Origin: Marthasterias glacialis
Taxonomy: Eukaryota; Echinodermata; Asteroidea; Forcipulatida; Asteriidae
Assembly (NCBI GenBank): GCA_911728455.2
Contig: OU452222.1
Span: forward strand, 9,198,108 to 9,262,107
Length of the DNA: 64,000 nt
Direction of reading: 5' to 3'
The notes under the pieces: model-generated
Told to the model about the DNA's origin: nothing
The model's database searches: none
The model's input: only the letters and a program-made list of their open reading frames with translations
Shown here: positions 13,381 to 26,460 of the stretch, in pieces
Numbering within the stretch: the first letter of the stretch is position 1
How the letters are laid out: every line of letters starts with the position of its first letter
Translations under genes and position numbers: made by a program

Positions 13381-16343
13381 CCTTGATGAGCAAATGTAGA
13401 GCATATATTTTGGGTGTTTTGTCTTTTTGTTTGAAATTTCACGTCAAAATATACAGATATGTGTATGTTCAGAAGCCAAATGCATTGTATTACCTGATTG
13501 GTAATTAGGAAAAGGGTACTCTTTCCAGAAATTCAAACAAGAAATGTTTCATTTGTTTCTTAAAACCACATTGTTATATTTAAACATGGATTGAAAAGAA
13601 TCATCAGATATCAATTAAGTAAGTTTTCCTTCATTATTTTGCATTTTTGCCTGACAAACCAAGCCATGCAGATTTGGGTAAATTCAAACGGCTATAAAGC
13701 AACTACAACTCTATGTACAATGTACTTGTACTCGTCTAGTCTAAGGTCATCTGAGGGCTTCCAACCTTTTATTTGATTGTACAGTTTTATGAAACATGGG
13801 TAAATAAACAATGTTCAGTTAACAGCGTTGAAATGAATGTGCTGTTACATACGTGTACATTGAACTTGGGAGTTTATGGCTCAGATCATTTGGTACTCGT
13901 TACAAAGACACCATTATGAACAGTGGAAAAATATTGACTTCTTTAATTGCTGATCACGATAAACATGTTTTATTCTTGCTGGATGATTGCATCGTAAATA
14001 AATGTAAACTTGTTATAGTTATTTTCATTCTGTTGTTAATAATGGGACATCAGTCACCATTGAAAAGGTATGACAGCTGTACCGGTGATTTGCAGCCATT
14101 CACTTGACAATGTATTGTTTACAGAACCTGTGTTGATTTAGTCAAGCCACGCCGTTTTTTATTTATTGATTGATTTGTTTGTTATTTTTTAGCTGAGCTT
14201 CAGACATCCAAACACATTTATTTTTGTTGTAGTTTACCCCTTTTTGGGGGCATTGATGTAAACATATGTGCTGCAAGGATCGTAAGTTCAAGATCTGATG
14301 CGAAAAGTGATATTCCTGTTTTTACTTCATAGAGCTATTTTGCCTGATGGAAAATTATTTCGATTTCATGTCTGTTTGAACTCAAAACAAAGCGCAATTT
14401 GATTTGGTGTGATGTCCAAGCAGACATTGAGCAGTTGTAAATGTTGCCTCAGAAATTTGTGGGCAATTGGGCCTTGCTCATTTAAGTATGCAACCTAAAA
14501 CAAACTCTCTCAATGAAAAAAAGAAAAATCCAGATATTCCATATTTTTATAAAATGATTTTTAAATATTTATCACAGTCGATAATTTGAAGACAAAGCAC
14601 AATATTGAATATAATTTCTTGGCTGTACACTTGATTTAGATCGGCCCAATTATAAACCAACCCATTCTTAGAACTTTTTCTAAATGTGTAAACTCTTATC
14701 AAAGCCTTCAGAGCTCCACCAAAAAATAACAAGGTTTAACATGCAATCAGGGTGCACAAGTTCTCAACACTTGTTTCCTTTGTTAACCTTAACCCATCTG
14801 AAAAAACCTCTTCATGAAGTTCTTTGACTAGGGAGGATGGAGGGCTGTGAGACATAAATAACCATATAATAAATGGGCTAGGCTAAGTCCAAACATTTTG
14901 TGTGGATGGACATGAGACCGGATGATTGAGGTGGCCTGTTGGCAAGTAGTGGGCCTAGGGAGAACAATGGAAACAATTGTGATTTCCATGGAGGGTCTGA
15001 CGCCACTTATGTGGTCTCAAAGTTCAAGTTGGTTTGACAATAATTGAGATTTGTCATACTTTAGCCTGCACTCTGCCTGATCTTTGAAACTACTGAGTGA
15101 TGTAGTTGCCATCTGACTACCAGGTCCTCGAATGTTTGGAGTGTTAAACCCTCAACTCCTAATTCTCAAGGTTTTGCCTGAGTTTGATGGATTCAGTACT
15201 GCATTGCCAAATCAACTTTGCCTGGTATGGGGTCCAGGCATAGCAAATGTTTTTTTTTTTTTTGCATCCTAAAACTTGGATGTGAACTTATGATATGGTA
15301 CGGGATTTTAAGGGATTTTAAAGCCTAGTGAGTGAGGGTTAATAAACTTACTTCATTCTTTGCAAATTAAATTGAATTTATTTGATGGTAACAAATGCAT
15401 TTTGAGTCTCTGCAAACAAAATTCATTTCAAATGCAGAACTTTTAGAAACAACTATAATAATCTGAATAGATTGCTGTGTAAATATTTTACTTGAAACAC
15501 TTTCTTCTTTCCCTGCTTGAGTCCAACCATAACAAGTATTGACAGTTAACATTTTGTCTTGGTTCTCTATGATTATTGTTAATTTTTAAAAGTCGAGTTG
15601 ACTTGGTGGATGGTATATAAAGAATATATTCAAATATATTTTAGTTCTTTTTTAAAACATAATCTCGGCTTTTAAGTATTCAAATGTGTTCTCCCAATTT
15701 GTTTTTTCTCTGCTCTCCACAAATTTTCCAAGAGTTGCTATATTATATTTTTATATGCATACAATAACTATACAGATTGTTTTGCTGTGCTAGCTATATG
15801 TACATTCTGGAGTTAGAAGCAACAAATGATTGTCTCTTTTCTTTATTCCTTTCTTCCTTTTGATTTGTCATCTTGGACCAAGATGGGCAACAAGAAAGAA
15901 AAAGAAATGATTGAAAATTACTTTGAACATTTTTTTCAATGATTATTGTAAAATACATGTATTAATATATTAATTGTATTACATGTATATTGACTGTACA
16001 TTAAATCTTATACAATGTTATATGAATACTGTTTAAATTGTCAGTCTTCACATTATATTATGGGTAAATAAGAGCTCATGCTTATTTGAAATCTATTGGA
16101 CCTTGTGGTAGTGTTGCTCATTTCAGTTATTGCTTAGTAGTTTTTGTTACAATAGTCAAGTCGGTGAGCCATTTTGCAAGTAAGATTTGAATACTGTCTA
16201 GTATAATGGCTTCCTTAGTCACAAGTGATGGCTTAAATTTGAATTCCCCATACTAGAGACTGTTGCTACGTCACATGGTTTGGGGCAAGTTTTTGCGCAG
16301 TTACATAAGAGACGGAGAAATTACGCCCCACCAAAAAAATAAA

Positions 16344-16393
<50 letters not shown>
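16344..16393. repeat. (AAT)n microsatellite
   Basis: About sixteen uninterrupted ATA/AAT units follow an A-rich stretch. It explains the poly-Asn frame that crosses it. Confidence 0.9.
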
Positions 16394-16397
<4 letters not shown>

Positions 16398-17603
16398 GTA
16401 AAACATGTGACTGAAGAACATTTTTTCAAAAAATCATTTGAAACACAGTCAAATTTGAGGAATCAGCATCTGAAGACCACTATTAAATCACTTGCTTATT
16501 ATTTCAATTGCTGCAACGAAACATGCCTGTTGATATGATGCCTGACCAAAGATTATAGAGTGCCGAAGATGCAAGGTGGATTAATGAAGCTCTATGTTGG
16601 AAGATGAAATACACATGGTCGCCATTTGAGCAAGCAAATGTTTTGTTAGTTATTGATAGCAACGGTCATTGTCTGCACTGATCTATCACATCAATGCACA
16701 TCAAGAGAGTGTACTTGCTGAAATAGTGGCGTCCAGTGCACATTTCACATTTTAGCCCAAGTTCCAGCCCCATCATGAACCAGTTCGGTGCTGTGTAGTT
16801 TTTGTACCAAACTTTGTATGCATTGTAGTTATATCAGATGTCGCACCTCTTCAGAAAAGTGTGCATAATGCCATTGGAGGTCAGGGTTGGCGTGGTGGGG
16901 GTAGGTAGGACATGTTATACCATGGAGGTGTCCTTCCTCCATGCTCTTTCTTTGGTTTTATAATACAATATCAAAGGCCCAATATAGCAAGATAACAAAA
17001 TGTTCTTCTATACTATACATACGACAAGACCAAATATATTCAGGAAATGTGTGTTGAATTAGTCATAATTGGAAGTTTTGTAAGTGTTGCTATATTGTTA
17101 GTCAATTGTTTGTGAGGTGGTTCATCCACGGAGTTCCTCCATGGTCTACCAGAACCTAAGAAAAGCAAAAAGGACCACTATTCGTTGGGGGAAAAAAACC
17201 AACAAAATTTCTCAATAAAATACGGTGCTGTCATTGAGTGTTTGCAAGACTTTTCTATATCATACTGTACAATTTTTGTTGTGACATGCCACAAAATAAT
17301 AACCGCGCCCTCTTGTGTTTACATTTTCTCTTTTAGAAATGTACCCCAACGTCGATGTTGGCAATCCTCATTCGTCATTGATGCCATTTGATAGGGTACC
17401 ATACTATTTCGCTGGTTTTTCACGTATGGGAAATTTTCACGTGATGATGATGTTGGTTACCAATCATGTCATTCGCTATTTTTATATTGCAGTAATTTCT
17501 ACACATCAACATTACAATCAGCCATCGGTCGTCGTTTTGTCAAATTAAAACAACTTTGAAATTGTCTCTTTCTGTATCTAGGCAGTAACTTAAGTTGTTA
17601 AAA

Positions 17604-20600
17604 ATGTCGTTCCTTTTTGGAAAGAAAAAGCAAGAACAGGCACCGTCAACTGGCGAAGCAATTCAGAAACTTAGACAAACAGAAGAATTGCTAGAAAAGA
17701 AACAAGCGTTTATGGAAAAGAAAATCGGAGAGGAAATTAAAATAGCAAAACAAAATGGCACAAAAAACAAAAGAGGTAAGTAAGGTGCATATACTGTATT
17801 TTACTTTAATATATTATGGTTTATTGAATGAGAAAACATTTAGATGGTGTCTATTTTGTCTTGATCAACTGACTGTTTGGTTTTGCGACCAAAAAAAACA
17901 TGATTGATGGCGGCGGCCGGGTAATCCATGGCAGCGACCTACTCCTAGTCCTAGAACTATGAGGTTCGTTCCGCTATCGTCTCCACGTGGAGACGATAGC
18001 GGAACGAACCTCATAGTTCTAGGAGTAGCAGCGACCCATCACCAGTGCAACCATCATCATGGCTCCGACAATATTTGAATGTATTACTGTCAATGTCAGT
18101 GTATCAAAATTCTACAAAAACAAGTTATCACATCGCAGATTGCCACTGCAGAAATTGGCCAATGTTGAGAACCTTATATCTTCCTAAACTCTACTCCCTA
18201 GACCCAGTAACTGGGGCGTTAAGTACTCCCTCTCTCGTAGAGTCATACACTAACGCACCAGGGAGAGTAATGCCAAAAATATGAAATTGAAACAAAAGTC
18301 GGCCAAAATCATGCCAAACACTTTACAATATATCTTGAACAGCGCTTACCTCCTCCAAATGTCAAAGACGAACTTATGGGGCTTCACAAGTAGTAGTGCT
18401 CACAATCATTTGGGGGCTGCAAATTCGTGAAAATTTGACACGACTCCCATGGACAACATGGACAAGTCCGAGTAAAAATGCTTGTTCCATTCGAATAACG
18501 CTGTAAAATGTGCACTGCAACGTTAATTCAATGGACGGCCATACAAGACTGTACGCGAGGACGGGGGACACGACGGCGTCGTGTCCCCTGTCTTCTTGTA
18601 TGGCCGTTGACTGTGCAAAACAAAATGCAAGTCAGGATCAGCGAACACGCAATCATTTTTTTTAGGACACAGTAGTTGATGTAGATTCGTGAAAAATCCG
18701 CTTCGTCAGAGCACCCACACATGTACCGGACTGGGGCGCTAGTACGACCGATAATGTCAAAATCTCAAAAAAGGAGTTCAGCGCCCCAGTTACTGGGTCT
18801 TATCTCTTCCAACAGTTGCTCAAATTTCATTGCAGTAGACCGATTGTGCAAACAATGTTTACATGTCATCACGCGACCTATTGTGGGTAATACGTCATGA
18901 GCTGATGGCAAACTACGTGTAAATACATGCCCCGACTGACAGTCACACCAAAAGTTGGCTTTTGGTAATTATAACACAGTAACTGAGCCATTTTATTAAA
19001 GTTGTATGTTGTGACATTGATATTAATCACATTACTGTTTCTTAAACTACCAGTGTTCTACTACAAAAGAGGTTTATTTTGAGTTATGCACTACTGGCGT
19101 CAGACAACTATGTAGCCACCCGCCTGTTATTTTGTTTGTAATGTAGGCCTAAATCACTGTAAAAAAGGGTAAAGAACGTTGGAAAAGTGAGCATTTATAC
19201 CTAGCCTTGCGAAATTTCAAATAGGCAAAGGAATCACACAGTTTTGGAAAGCAATTTCTTTGGATGATTCAGCTTCAAAACTGTGAAATTCTTGTGTTGA
19301 AAAGTGTGTGATCGCGGTCGTCTGGCCCAAACGTTCTGTCGTGCACTTGTACACATCGTGCACATTTACACGTTACAATTTGCTGGAACTGTCCTTACTG
19401 GCTTTATTTAGCCACTCGCAGGTCTCTGGTACAAACTCTAGAATATTTTTCACCGATTTCGAGAAAGAAAAGCCTCGATCGAATAAACAAATGAAACAAT
19501 CATCATGCACCTTACCGCACTTTCCTATGGAGGACATCGTGTGTGTTTACATTTACTACACACAATAGGTCATATGATGCGGGTCACGCAATCGGTCTAT
19601 TGAGCACAGCTAGTGGCTTCTGTAATTTACCAATCTCATTGGAGCACTTGGGGAAGTGGCTCTACTCTCTACATCAAGTATGTGTATGCCTCAAAATGCC
19701 ACTGTTGTGGCATAGTGAGGTATGGGTAAGTTGTCTGAAGAACCATGCTGATAGGAGGAGGGTTTTAATAGTGGCGAGGAAGAGATAAAGTTGCTGAATG
19801 CTCCAGTAGTGACTCATTTTCATGTAATTTTACAAAGAATTTATATCACAAGTCTGCAAGCTTTTTCACTAGTCGATTTTTCATACTAGATGGGGATGCT
19901 TTTTAACACTGAACCAGCCGGTCGGAGAATTTTGACTGGGTGGTTTTAACCAGCGTTTGAATCTGGTTTTTTTTTATAGCTGCCATCATGGCCCTAAAGA
20001 GGAAAAAGAGGTTAGAGAAACAACTAGCGCAGATAGATGGAACACTGTCAACAATAGAATACCAAAGAGAAGCGCTGGAGAACGCAAACACAAACACAGA
20101 GGTTCTGAAGACCATGGGATATGCTTCAAAGGCATTGAAAAGTGCACAACAACAAATGTAAGTGGAATAATCAGATTACTGTGTGACCTGCAGGGTATTT
20201 TGCCAAGCAGTCGAGATTGATCTTAAGTGCCCACTTGACATTCATTCATTCAGATCATCTTGCTTAGCAAGTAATAAGCCACAAGAGAAACTGACAGGGT
20301 AAATTTAGTTCAATTTTTTGGTGAACAAAGACAAAATGACTAGAAAGGGATTTGAACCTGCGACCTTTGGATTAACATGCCGGCGCTCTACCAACTGAGC
20401 TATCTAGCTCTATGGCCGTCTCCCTATTTTGTCAATATCTTTTTCTTTGTTCAGTGCCATTTTACCAGGGATCACACCAAGTTTACAATACAACCTGGGA
20501 AGCGGCAGTACAGGGATCAATCACCTTTAGGGGATGCAACTTTTTATTTAAAAAATCAACTCTTGTTTTTCATAAGGAAACAAGACAAATGACCTGCGAA

Positions 20601-22628
20601 AATTTAATCAAATTAAGTTACCACCTTTTTGAGAAAATAAACTGTAACATGTTATGTTTTGTCAGGGATTTTGTGTGTATTCGCAATTATATGCTTGTTT
20701 GGATTTAGCCATGGTAAAGAGACAGCTTGTTCTCTCTCGTGTAGGTGCATTGTATTTCAGATTGAAATGAACATGTAGAACTGGTTTCAAAGTTTAAAAA
20801 AATAAACTTTGAGATCAAAAGTCATTTACATTTTTCTTTGATCTTTACCAATCTTGTATTATACTTTTAAAGTTTTTTGATACTCTGGGCCATAATGTAA
20901 TTGTTTTTTCCCCCCTTTTGTGATAAATGTTTAGGGGAGTGGAGGATGTGGATGACATGATGTCAGATCTCCAAGAGCAGTTAGAAGTAGCCAATGAAAT
21001 CAGTGATGCAATTTCCAATTCCACAGGTTTTGGTCAAGATATAGATGAAGTAAGTATGTGCATTTGTCTGCTTACATGGATACAACTGAAAATATTGACT
21101 TTCACCCCTAGAGGGCAAGGTCAATTTTCTTTGCTAAATGTATAGGACTTTTCTTAAAAATTTCAGAATGTTTATGGCAATTTTTTTACAGGCATCAATG
21201 CCAACTATAGCATTGGAGGCCTTTGTGTAGTTTTCAGCTCAGTAAAACTACTTACCCACACAGTTGTACTATCCTACCATTCAGTATCATCCACTGTGGT
21301 TTTGAATTATACGCACTGCTAGCCTACAATATAATATCATGGTTAATACATCTACACAGTACACTGTCGACCCTCCTACTGTCTGACCATTCAGTTTCAC
21401 CCACTGTGGTTTTGAATGTTACATGCACTATGCCAGCCTGTAGTATGATATCATGTGGTGAATGCATCTACACAGTACTCTGTCAACCCTCCTACTGTCT
21501 GACCATTATGTCTCATCCACTCTGGTTTTGAATGATAAATGCCCTACGCCAGCCTGCAATTTGATATCGTATGTGAATGCATCTACACAGTACATGTACA
21601 CATTTAGTTCTGTGCATAGTTGTGCCACTGTAAACAACCTGTGCAGTGGGTTGATTTCAAATGGTTGGTCAACTTGCTGGGAAATGTTACCAAGAGTAGG
21701 AGGGTTAAGGTTTGATCTCAATGTTTTCTTAACTTCGTAAGTCTTGACTTTTGCACTCCATCATTCTCAAAGAGCACTACGTATTAAATTCCACTGGTTT
21801 GCCGTTTGGTACTTTTGTAAGGCAAGGCAGTTTTTCTTTAGTAAAGGGCAACTGTATGACCAATATGTCAAACTGGAACAGGTCAAGGGGCACTAAGGCA
21901 ACGATCAAGGGCATGGAGGGGATTACAAGGTGCTGCGGCGCATTCAGCAGCCACTGCCAGAAACACCGGGGCAAACCCCTTCTCTTTGCGATAAGTGTCA
22001 CTGGGTTCTTTTATGTGCATTACACAACACATGGGACCTATGGCTTTACGTCCCATCCGAAAAATGCAACAATAATGGTTAAGTGTCTTGCTTAAGGACA
22101 CAAGTGTCAAGACCGGGACTCGAAACCCACACTCTGCTGATCACAAACACCAGAGCTTGAGTCCAGTGTGCTAGACGGCTCGGCCACGACACGGCAATGT
22201 AGGAATGTTATTTCATTTTTATGTGTATTTTTTTTTTTCCGTTAAAGGATGAATTATATAAGGAACTTGAAGACTTGGAGCAGGAAGAGCTTGATGAGCA
22301 ATTACTTGATGTTGGACCCAGCGTTACCAACCAACTCCCAGATGTCCCAACGGCCAGACCCGGTAAACAAGTTTCACAAACACATTTTTTTTGTGCGAAT
22401 GAAATTTTACAATTTAAAAGCCCAAAAAAGACCATTGACTGTTCTACAAAAGTAAAGCGAATGGCACAACTCAAAATGAACAAAAGAATGAATGACAGAG
22501 AATGATAACTAAGACAAGTCTTTGTTCATAAATCTAAACTTTGACATTTGTTTTTCGTTCTCATAGCCAAAGTTGCTGAAGATCCAGAAGATGAAGATAT
22601 GAGAGAGCTCGCAGCCTGGGCGTCCTAA
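17604..22628 (+). CDS. CHMP4: CHMP4/Snf7 ESCRT-III subunit (5 exons)
   Basis: Exons: 17604-17775, 19980-20157, 20935-21049, 22248-22362, 22567-22628. They join in frame to 213 residues (human CHMP4 proteins are 224-233). The start MSFLFGKKK with its basic cluster, TGEAIQKLRQTEELLEKKQ (helix 1), ALKRKKRLEKQLAQIDGTL (helix 2) and DVDDMMSDLQEQLEVANEI (helix 4) are typical of Snf7/CHMP4. The end DMRELAAWAS corresponds to the amphipathic C-terminal helix that binds the Bro1 domain of Alix. The protein polymerises on membranes in endosomal sorting, cytokinetic abscission and membrane repair. Intron 1 holds two palindromic elements, intron 2 a tRNA-like SINE head and intron 4 a tRNA-Leu-headed SINE. 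The paralogue letter (A/B/C) cannot be assigned in an invertebrate. Confidence 0.93.
17939..18028. mobile_element. Perfect-arm palindromic MITE in CHMP4 intron 1, with 7-8-bp target duplication
   Basis: The sequence is symmetrical around CACGTG at 17984-17989, with arms of about 40 bases running out to CTACTCC...GGAGTAG. The only break is a 6-base TCCTAG repeat in the left arm. CAGCGAC(C) flanks both ends. The terminal sequence matches the 3520-4140 element. Confidence 0.85.
18198..18800. mobile_element. DNA-transposon remnant with CTAGACCCAGTAACTGGGG ends
   Basis: The left end CTAGACCCAGTAACTGGGGC (18198) is mirrored by GCGCCCCAGTTACTGGGTCT ending at 18800. The interior includes a second hairpin: ACGGCCATACAAG (18535-18547) pairs with CTTGTATGGCCGT (18595-18607), and GGGGACACGACG pairs with CGTCGTGTCCCC. 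Shorter relatives lie around 58960-60816. No transposase frame is visible. Confidence 0.7.
20342..20415 (-). mobile_element. tRNA-like SINE head in CHMP4 intron 2
   Basis: Read on the minus strand, it gives TAGCTCAGTTGGTAGAGCG (box A) and GGTTCAAATCC (box B), tRNA-like spacing included. The ends do not form a proper acceptor stem, so a SINE head or tRNA pseudogene is more likely than a working tRNA gene. Confidence 0.55.
21285..21600. repeat. About 2.5 tandem copies of a ~120-bp unit
   Basis: CCTCCTACTGTCTGACCATT and CACTGTGGTTTTGAAT recur in order at about 120-base spacing within CHMP4 intron 3. Related single copies occur in the opposite orientation near 31200-31340 and, shorter, near 44405, so the unit belongs to a dispersed family. 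Confidence 0.65.
21890..22195 (-). mobile_element. tRNA-Leu-headed SINE (minus-strand copy)
   Basis: On the minus strand the head reads GTGGCCGAGCCGTCTAGCAC, then the long variable arm and GGTTTCGAGTCCCGG. The body includes the CCTTAAGCAAGACACTTAACC and GGGACGTAAAGCC blocks. It matches the plus-strand copy at 34853-35160. Confidence 0.8.
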
Positions 22629-22706
22629 CTGTCAGTGATGCACTAATCCGGTCAGATATTGTATGAAATTATATCATATTCTCTATGGTACTGTTATTTT
22701 TATTGT

Positions 22707-22712
22707 AATAAA
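22707..22712 (+). terminator. Likely poly(A) signal of CHMP4
   Basis: AATAAA lies 79 bases after the stop codon, in TATTGTAATAAAGGG. Confidence 0.65.
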
Positions 22713-25059
22713 GGGCAGACTATAAATACATTTAAATGCTTAACTCTTTACCTGCTAACCCAAACCTATCAAGATCTGATGGAAGGTTATGCTGGGTTGT
22801 GAGTGACTGAGTAGTGCATGGCCAAATCAAGCATATCCACCAGAGTCTACAGGTTTGGCTGTTGAGTTAGCCTGTTGGATTCTAAAGTACCAAGTACACC
22901 CTTGTTTGCTGCTTTTTAGTGTAACAGTTCTTTGGGGGATTCCACAAGTGTGTAAAGACAAACATTTTATCGCATTTTAAAAGGAAGTCTTGCTCCAAGA
23001 CAAGTCTTGCTCCAAGACAATGGTGTTTTTGTGTATACACAACCAACGTTTGACGGGTTATGTACATGTACAATGTACATGTATGTGATAAGTAAACCAA
23101 AGAGGGCGCTGTTTAAAGTTCGAGTCTGGTTCGGGACGTTTGTCAAGTCGGCCTAGTCCGGGACTTGTGGTCCAGTTCGCGAGTAATAGCAGTTTGTCTT
23201 GAGATAGCACCCTCTATTGGTGATAGTTTTTGGAAGATAGTGCGCAGTATGCCTGTGGTGGATTGTGGAATATAAACAACAGTAAGGTCTTGAACCAAGA
23301 CTATCGTGAAAGGTTGGAATGGATCAGGTGATCATGGGTCAGGTGATCCATCCCAGGTGCCAAGCAAGAAAGCTTCCCAGTGTACCATTAATCACAAAAA
23401 AGCACCTTATTGGATCATGTTTCATGTCAAAAGGTGAGCAGAACTTCAATGGAAATGTACACCCATGTACTTTTTTTAAACGCTGATTTGCAACTGTGTA
23501 AAAAATGACAGTGCTACTCCAATGTAGCATTAAGCCGTGAGCAATATTTGAAACATCTGAGGGAAATTTATATAATTTGACATCATGGGCAATCATGTCT
23601 GTACTCATCCATTTTGAGTACAGTAGAATGATTTTTTATCAGGGGAAGAAAGTGCGACATGTCAGTGTTTAAAGTTGTTTCCCAGACAACCTTAAACTTG
23701 CTTGGTAGTCGAGTGAACCGATATGTGAGCGCGGTGCCTGTTATCTTGAATCTTTCAGGGGCTTGTCAAGTCAAGTGCACTTTGTTTGATTCTTTTGTGG
23801 AAGCCAAAGTGGATAGGCCGGCAGACGAAAATTTGGTCAGTTATTAATTTTGTTTTGTGATCAATTTGAAGTCCATGAAGGACCCAAACTTTGTTTTCCA
23901 GTCGGCTTCTATTTGGATGCATGGGAAAAGCAATACAGCTGTACCATCATAAAAATCATATCAACTGCCCTTAGAGTACCTGGTGGCTTTCATCAAACAA
24001 GGAGGGTGGATGAAGTTCATGATTGTAAAGTAGTTATATAAATGTAAGCATAAGAGAAAATTATTATAAATATCTGATAAAGTAGACAGCCTTTTCCGAA
24101 TGGTGTCAAATTCAATCTTTGTTTTGTTAACTTCAAATTCATTATGTTGCTGCTAACCCGTAAAATAGCCAAGTAAGCTGCAGTGATGCACTGTGTTGGA
24201 ATGTAACATACATGTACATGTAAATTTATCAAGCACAATACAAATCATTTGTGTGACATTTAACATTTAAGGGTGTAATTTGCCTGCCTTTTTTTTCAAA
24301 GTTTGCAATGGGTATGTTCAAATGCCTTCTTGGTATTAATATTTGACCATAGGCACATTGTCATAGCAAAATGAAAAAGGCAACAATGCTTTGAGTGTCA
24401 TGTCAATAGTTACAGACTTTATTTTGCTGAAACTGAATAGGACAAAAAAACTAATATTAAAAGAGCACTGAAAATTGGCTTATTCTGTGGGTAGATTCTT
24501 TACTTTTAAGAAGAATTTGAAAACTTAGCCATATTTTACTATGACTGCCAAAGGAATAAACAGTTTTTTTTACCCTTTGGTACAATAATGTGGTAGCCAG
24601 CAACTGCTCAAAAATTTGACCTTACAATAGAAAACAAAAAGAACAGATCTGTTTACCAAAAGTTCTCGATGGGGCAAGTTTTCCTTGGTCAATGACCCCT
24701 AAAAGTGGATAGCTATGTCCCAAGAAGTTCTAAGACAAAAACCACCTGCCTTTCCAGGCCTCCTTAAGGCTATAGGCTTAAGGGAAATAGATATTTTGAG
24801 TTTCTTGTTTGAGTGTCTGTTGTTAAAGCAGAGCAGAAAGTGTCCTTTAAAATGCTGCAGTTATATGTTTCCTTCATGCATCAGCAACGATGAATATTGA
24901 TGCTAAACATGGTGTTAACCGGAGGGGGTTGTCTTTTTGTCTTTTTAAACACACTTTTTGGAATTTGGATGCCACACTTTATTATTCATTTACATTTGTG
25001 TATGTGACAATGTTGTGAGTAATAGGGAAACCCTTTTTTGTTGTCAATTCATCATCAGA

Positions 25060-25225
25060 CCTGGATTTACATGGAGGCTACAGAGCCACTGGCCTCTGTT
25101 GCCCACCGTCTTGGCATTGGTGCCTCCATCAAAAGGTTCCCATAGACTTTAAGAAATTCCACTTGACATGTCCATTGCAAATGAAAATGGCCTTCCCCTC
25201 TCAAAGATGAAATTTCAGGCCTGCA
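25060..25225 (+). repeat. Dispersed MITE-like family, copy 1
   Basis: It starts CAGACCTGGATTTACATGG and ends AAATTTCAGGCCTG, with the internal signature CCACCGTCTTGGCATTGGTG. It is related to copies at 26290-26460, 36425-36575, 47161-47340 and 57231-57379. Confidence 0.6.
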
Positions 25226-26289
25226 TTATAGCCAAACCTTATTTGAAATTCTCGATAAATATACAACAAAAAAAGAGGCCAGACTAGTTTGGAATTATTG
25301 ACGGACTACCAGCCAAAGTGAACTTTAGTTGTAGTCAGTTTGGTTGTATTGAACAGACATTGATTGCTAAGCATTTTTGGGCCACTCAGCAGATGTGACT
25401 ACTAACCGTACAAAAGTGGATGCTTCAAGTATCAGCATAACTTACTTCACTTGATTGTTAGGTAATCTATTGGTTTTGTTTTTGTAGAAATTCATAGCTA
25501 GAGGTACATCTTGTACAAAGCGTAGCGTGTTTGACATAATGTAAATTAAAATAAACAACAATCAAACACAACTTGTAAATTATTATAATTTTTTTTTATG
25601 TGGTGGATTTACTATAAAAATGTTTGACTAAATCCTGCAAAGTATATGTAGGTCTGTGATGTGAGCAATGTTCACTTCATAATTGTTCAAGCTCATGTTA
25701 ATTAAAGATATTTTTCATTTGTCACCAACACACACATGTTCATTCAAGACTGGGTCACATTTTTGTCATAAAATGCTTTCTTTTCACCAAAGGGAAAATG
25801 TGATTGAGCTGCGTTTTTATTAAGTGATGTATCAAAATGATATCCGCCCATTTTTACACATTTGTCGTTAATCATAAAGATTTCTATAGATTTCACACAA
25901 TCTGGCTCCAGCGAGTACCAGAAGCCCATAGATAATGGTTTGAGCTTGTTTTTCTTTATTTTATGATTAAAAAATAAAAACCAAACAAATGATCCAGGAG
26001 CTACCCCACCCCCTTAAGAGAAAAAAACAACAAACAGCTGCCCTTAAAGAACTGTTCTTTCCCACAATGCACAGCTTTGCTGCTTACTAACTTGCTTAAA
26101 ATTGTAAACACAAATTTTACCCGTTAACCCTTTACCAAAATGTCATTGTATGCGATGATTTAAAGAAGTGAAAATTTGTAATGTTTTTATTGGGGGAAAA
26201 ACAATCAAAAAGCATTGTGATTGAATACATTCTTTATGAATTTTTAATCATTCAAACACAAATAAATAAGTCTTGTCATTAGTAACCCA

Positions 26290-26460
26290 GAATGCATGTC
26301 TGATACTTCACAGAGGCAATGGAGGTAGTTGCCTCCATGCCCCTGGTCATAGCCTCAGTGCCCCTTTAAATCCTCTAGTCAGACAGAAATTAATTTCACT
26401 CTTAGTGGTACCCTTGAAAGGAAAAACTGTCTTGCCCTTACAGGAACAAGTATCATGCTT
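26290..26460 (+). repeat. Dispersed MITE-like family, copy 2 (diverged)
   Basis: It contains GCCCCTGGTCATAGCCTCAG and AAACTGTCTTGCCCTTACAG in the same order as the other copies. The ends are worn. Confidence 0.5.

Larger units (their letters stand above)
10788..17603. other. Long 3' flank and intergenic DNA between HERPUD2-like and CHMP4-like genes
   Basis: No exon with recognisable homology was found. The proximal part is probably HERPUD2 3' UTR: an ATTAAA lies near 11267 and an AATAAA at 12365-12370, but the true poly(A) site cannot be decided. It also holds a tRNA-like SINE remnant (about 12765-12900), a 126-bp direct duplication (12874-12999 and 13255-13380), and a trinucleotide microsatellite near 16344-16393. 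An isolated ATG frame at 15883-15942 has no domain. Confidence 0.5.

Noticed and set aside
20342-20415. Functional tRNA gene on the minus strand
   Set aside because: Boxes A and B are good, but the presumed acceptor ends do not pair and an anticodon stem of proper length is doubtful. A SINE head is the simpler reading.
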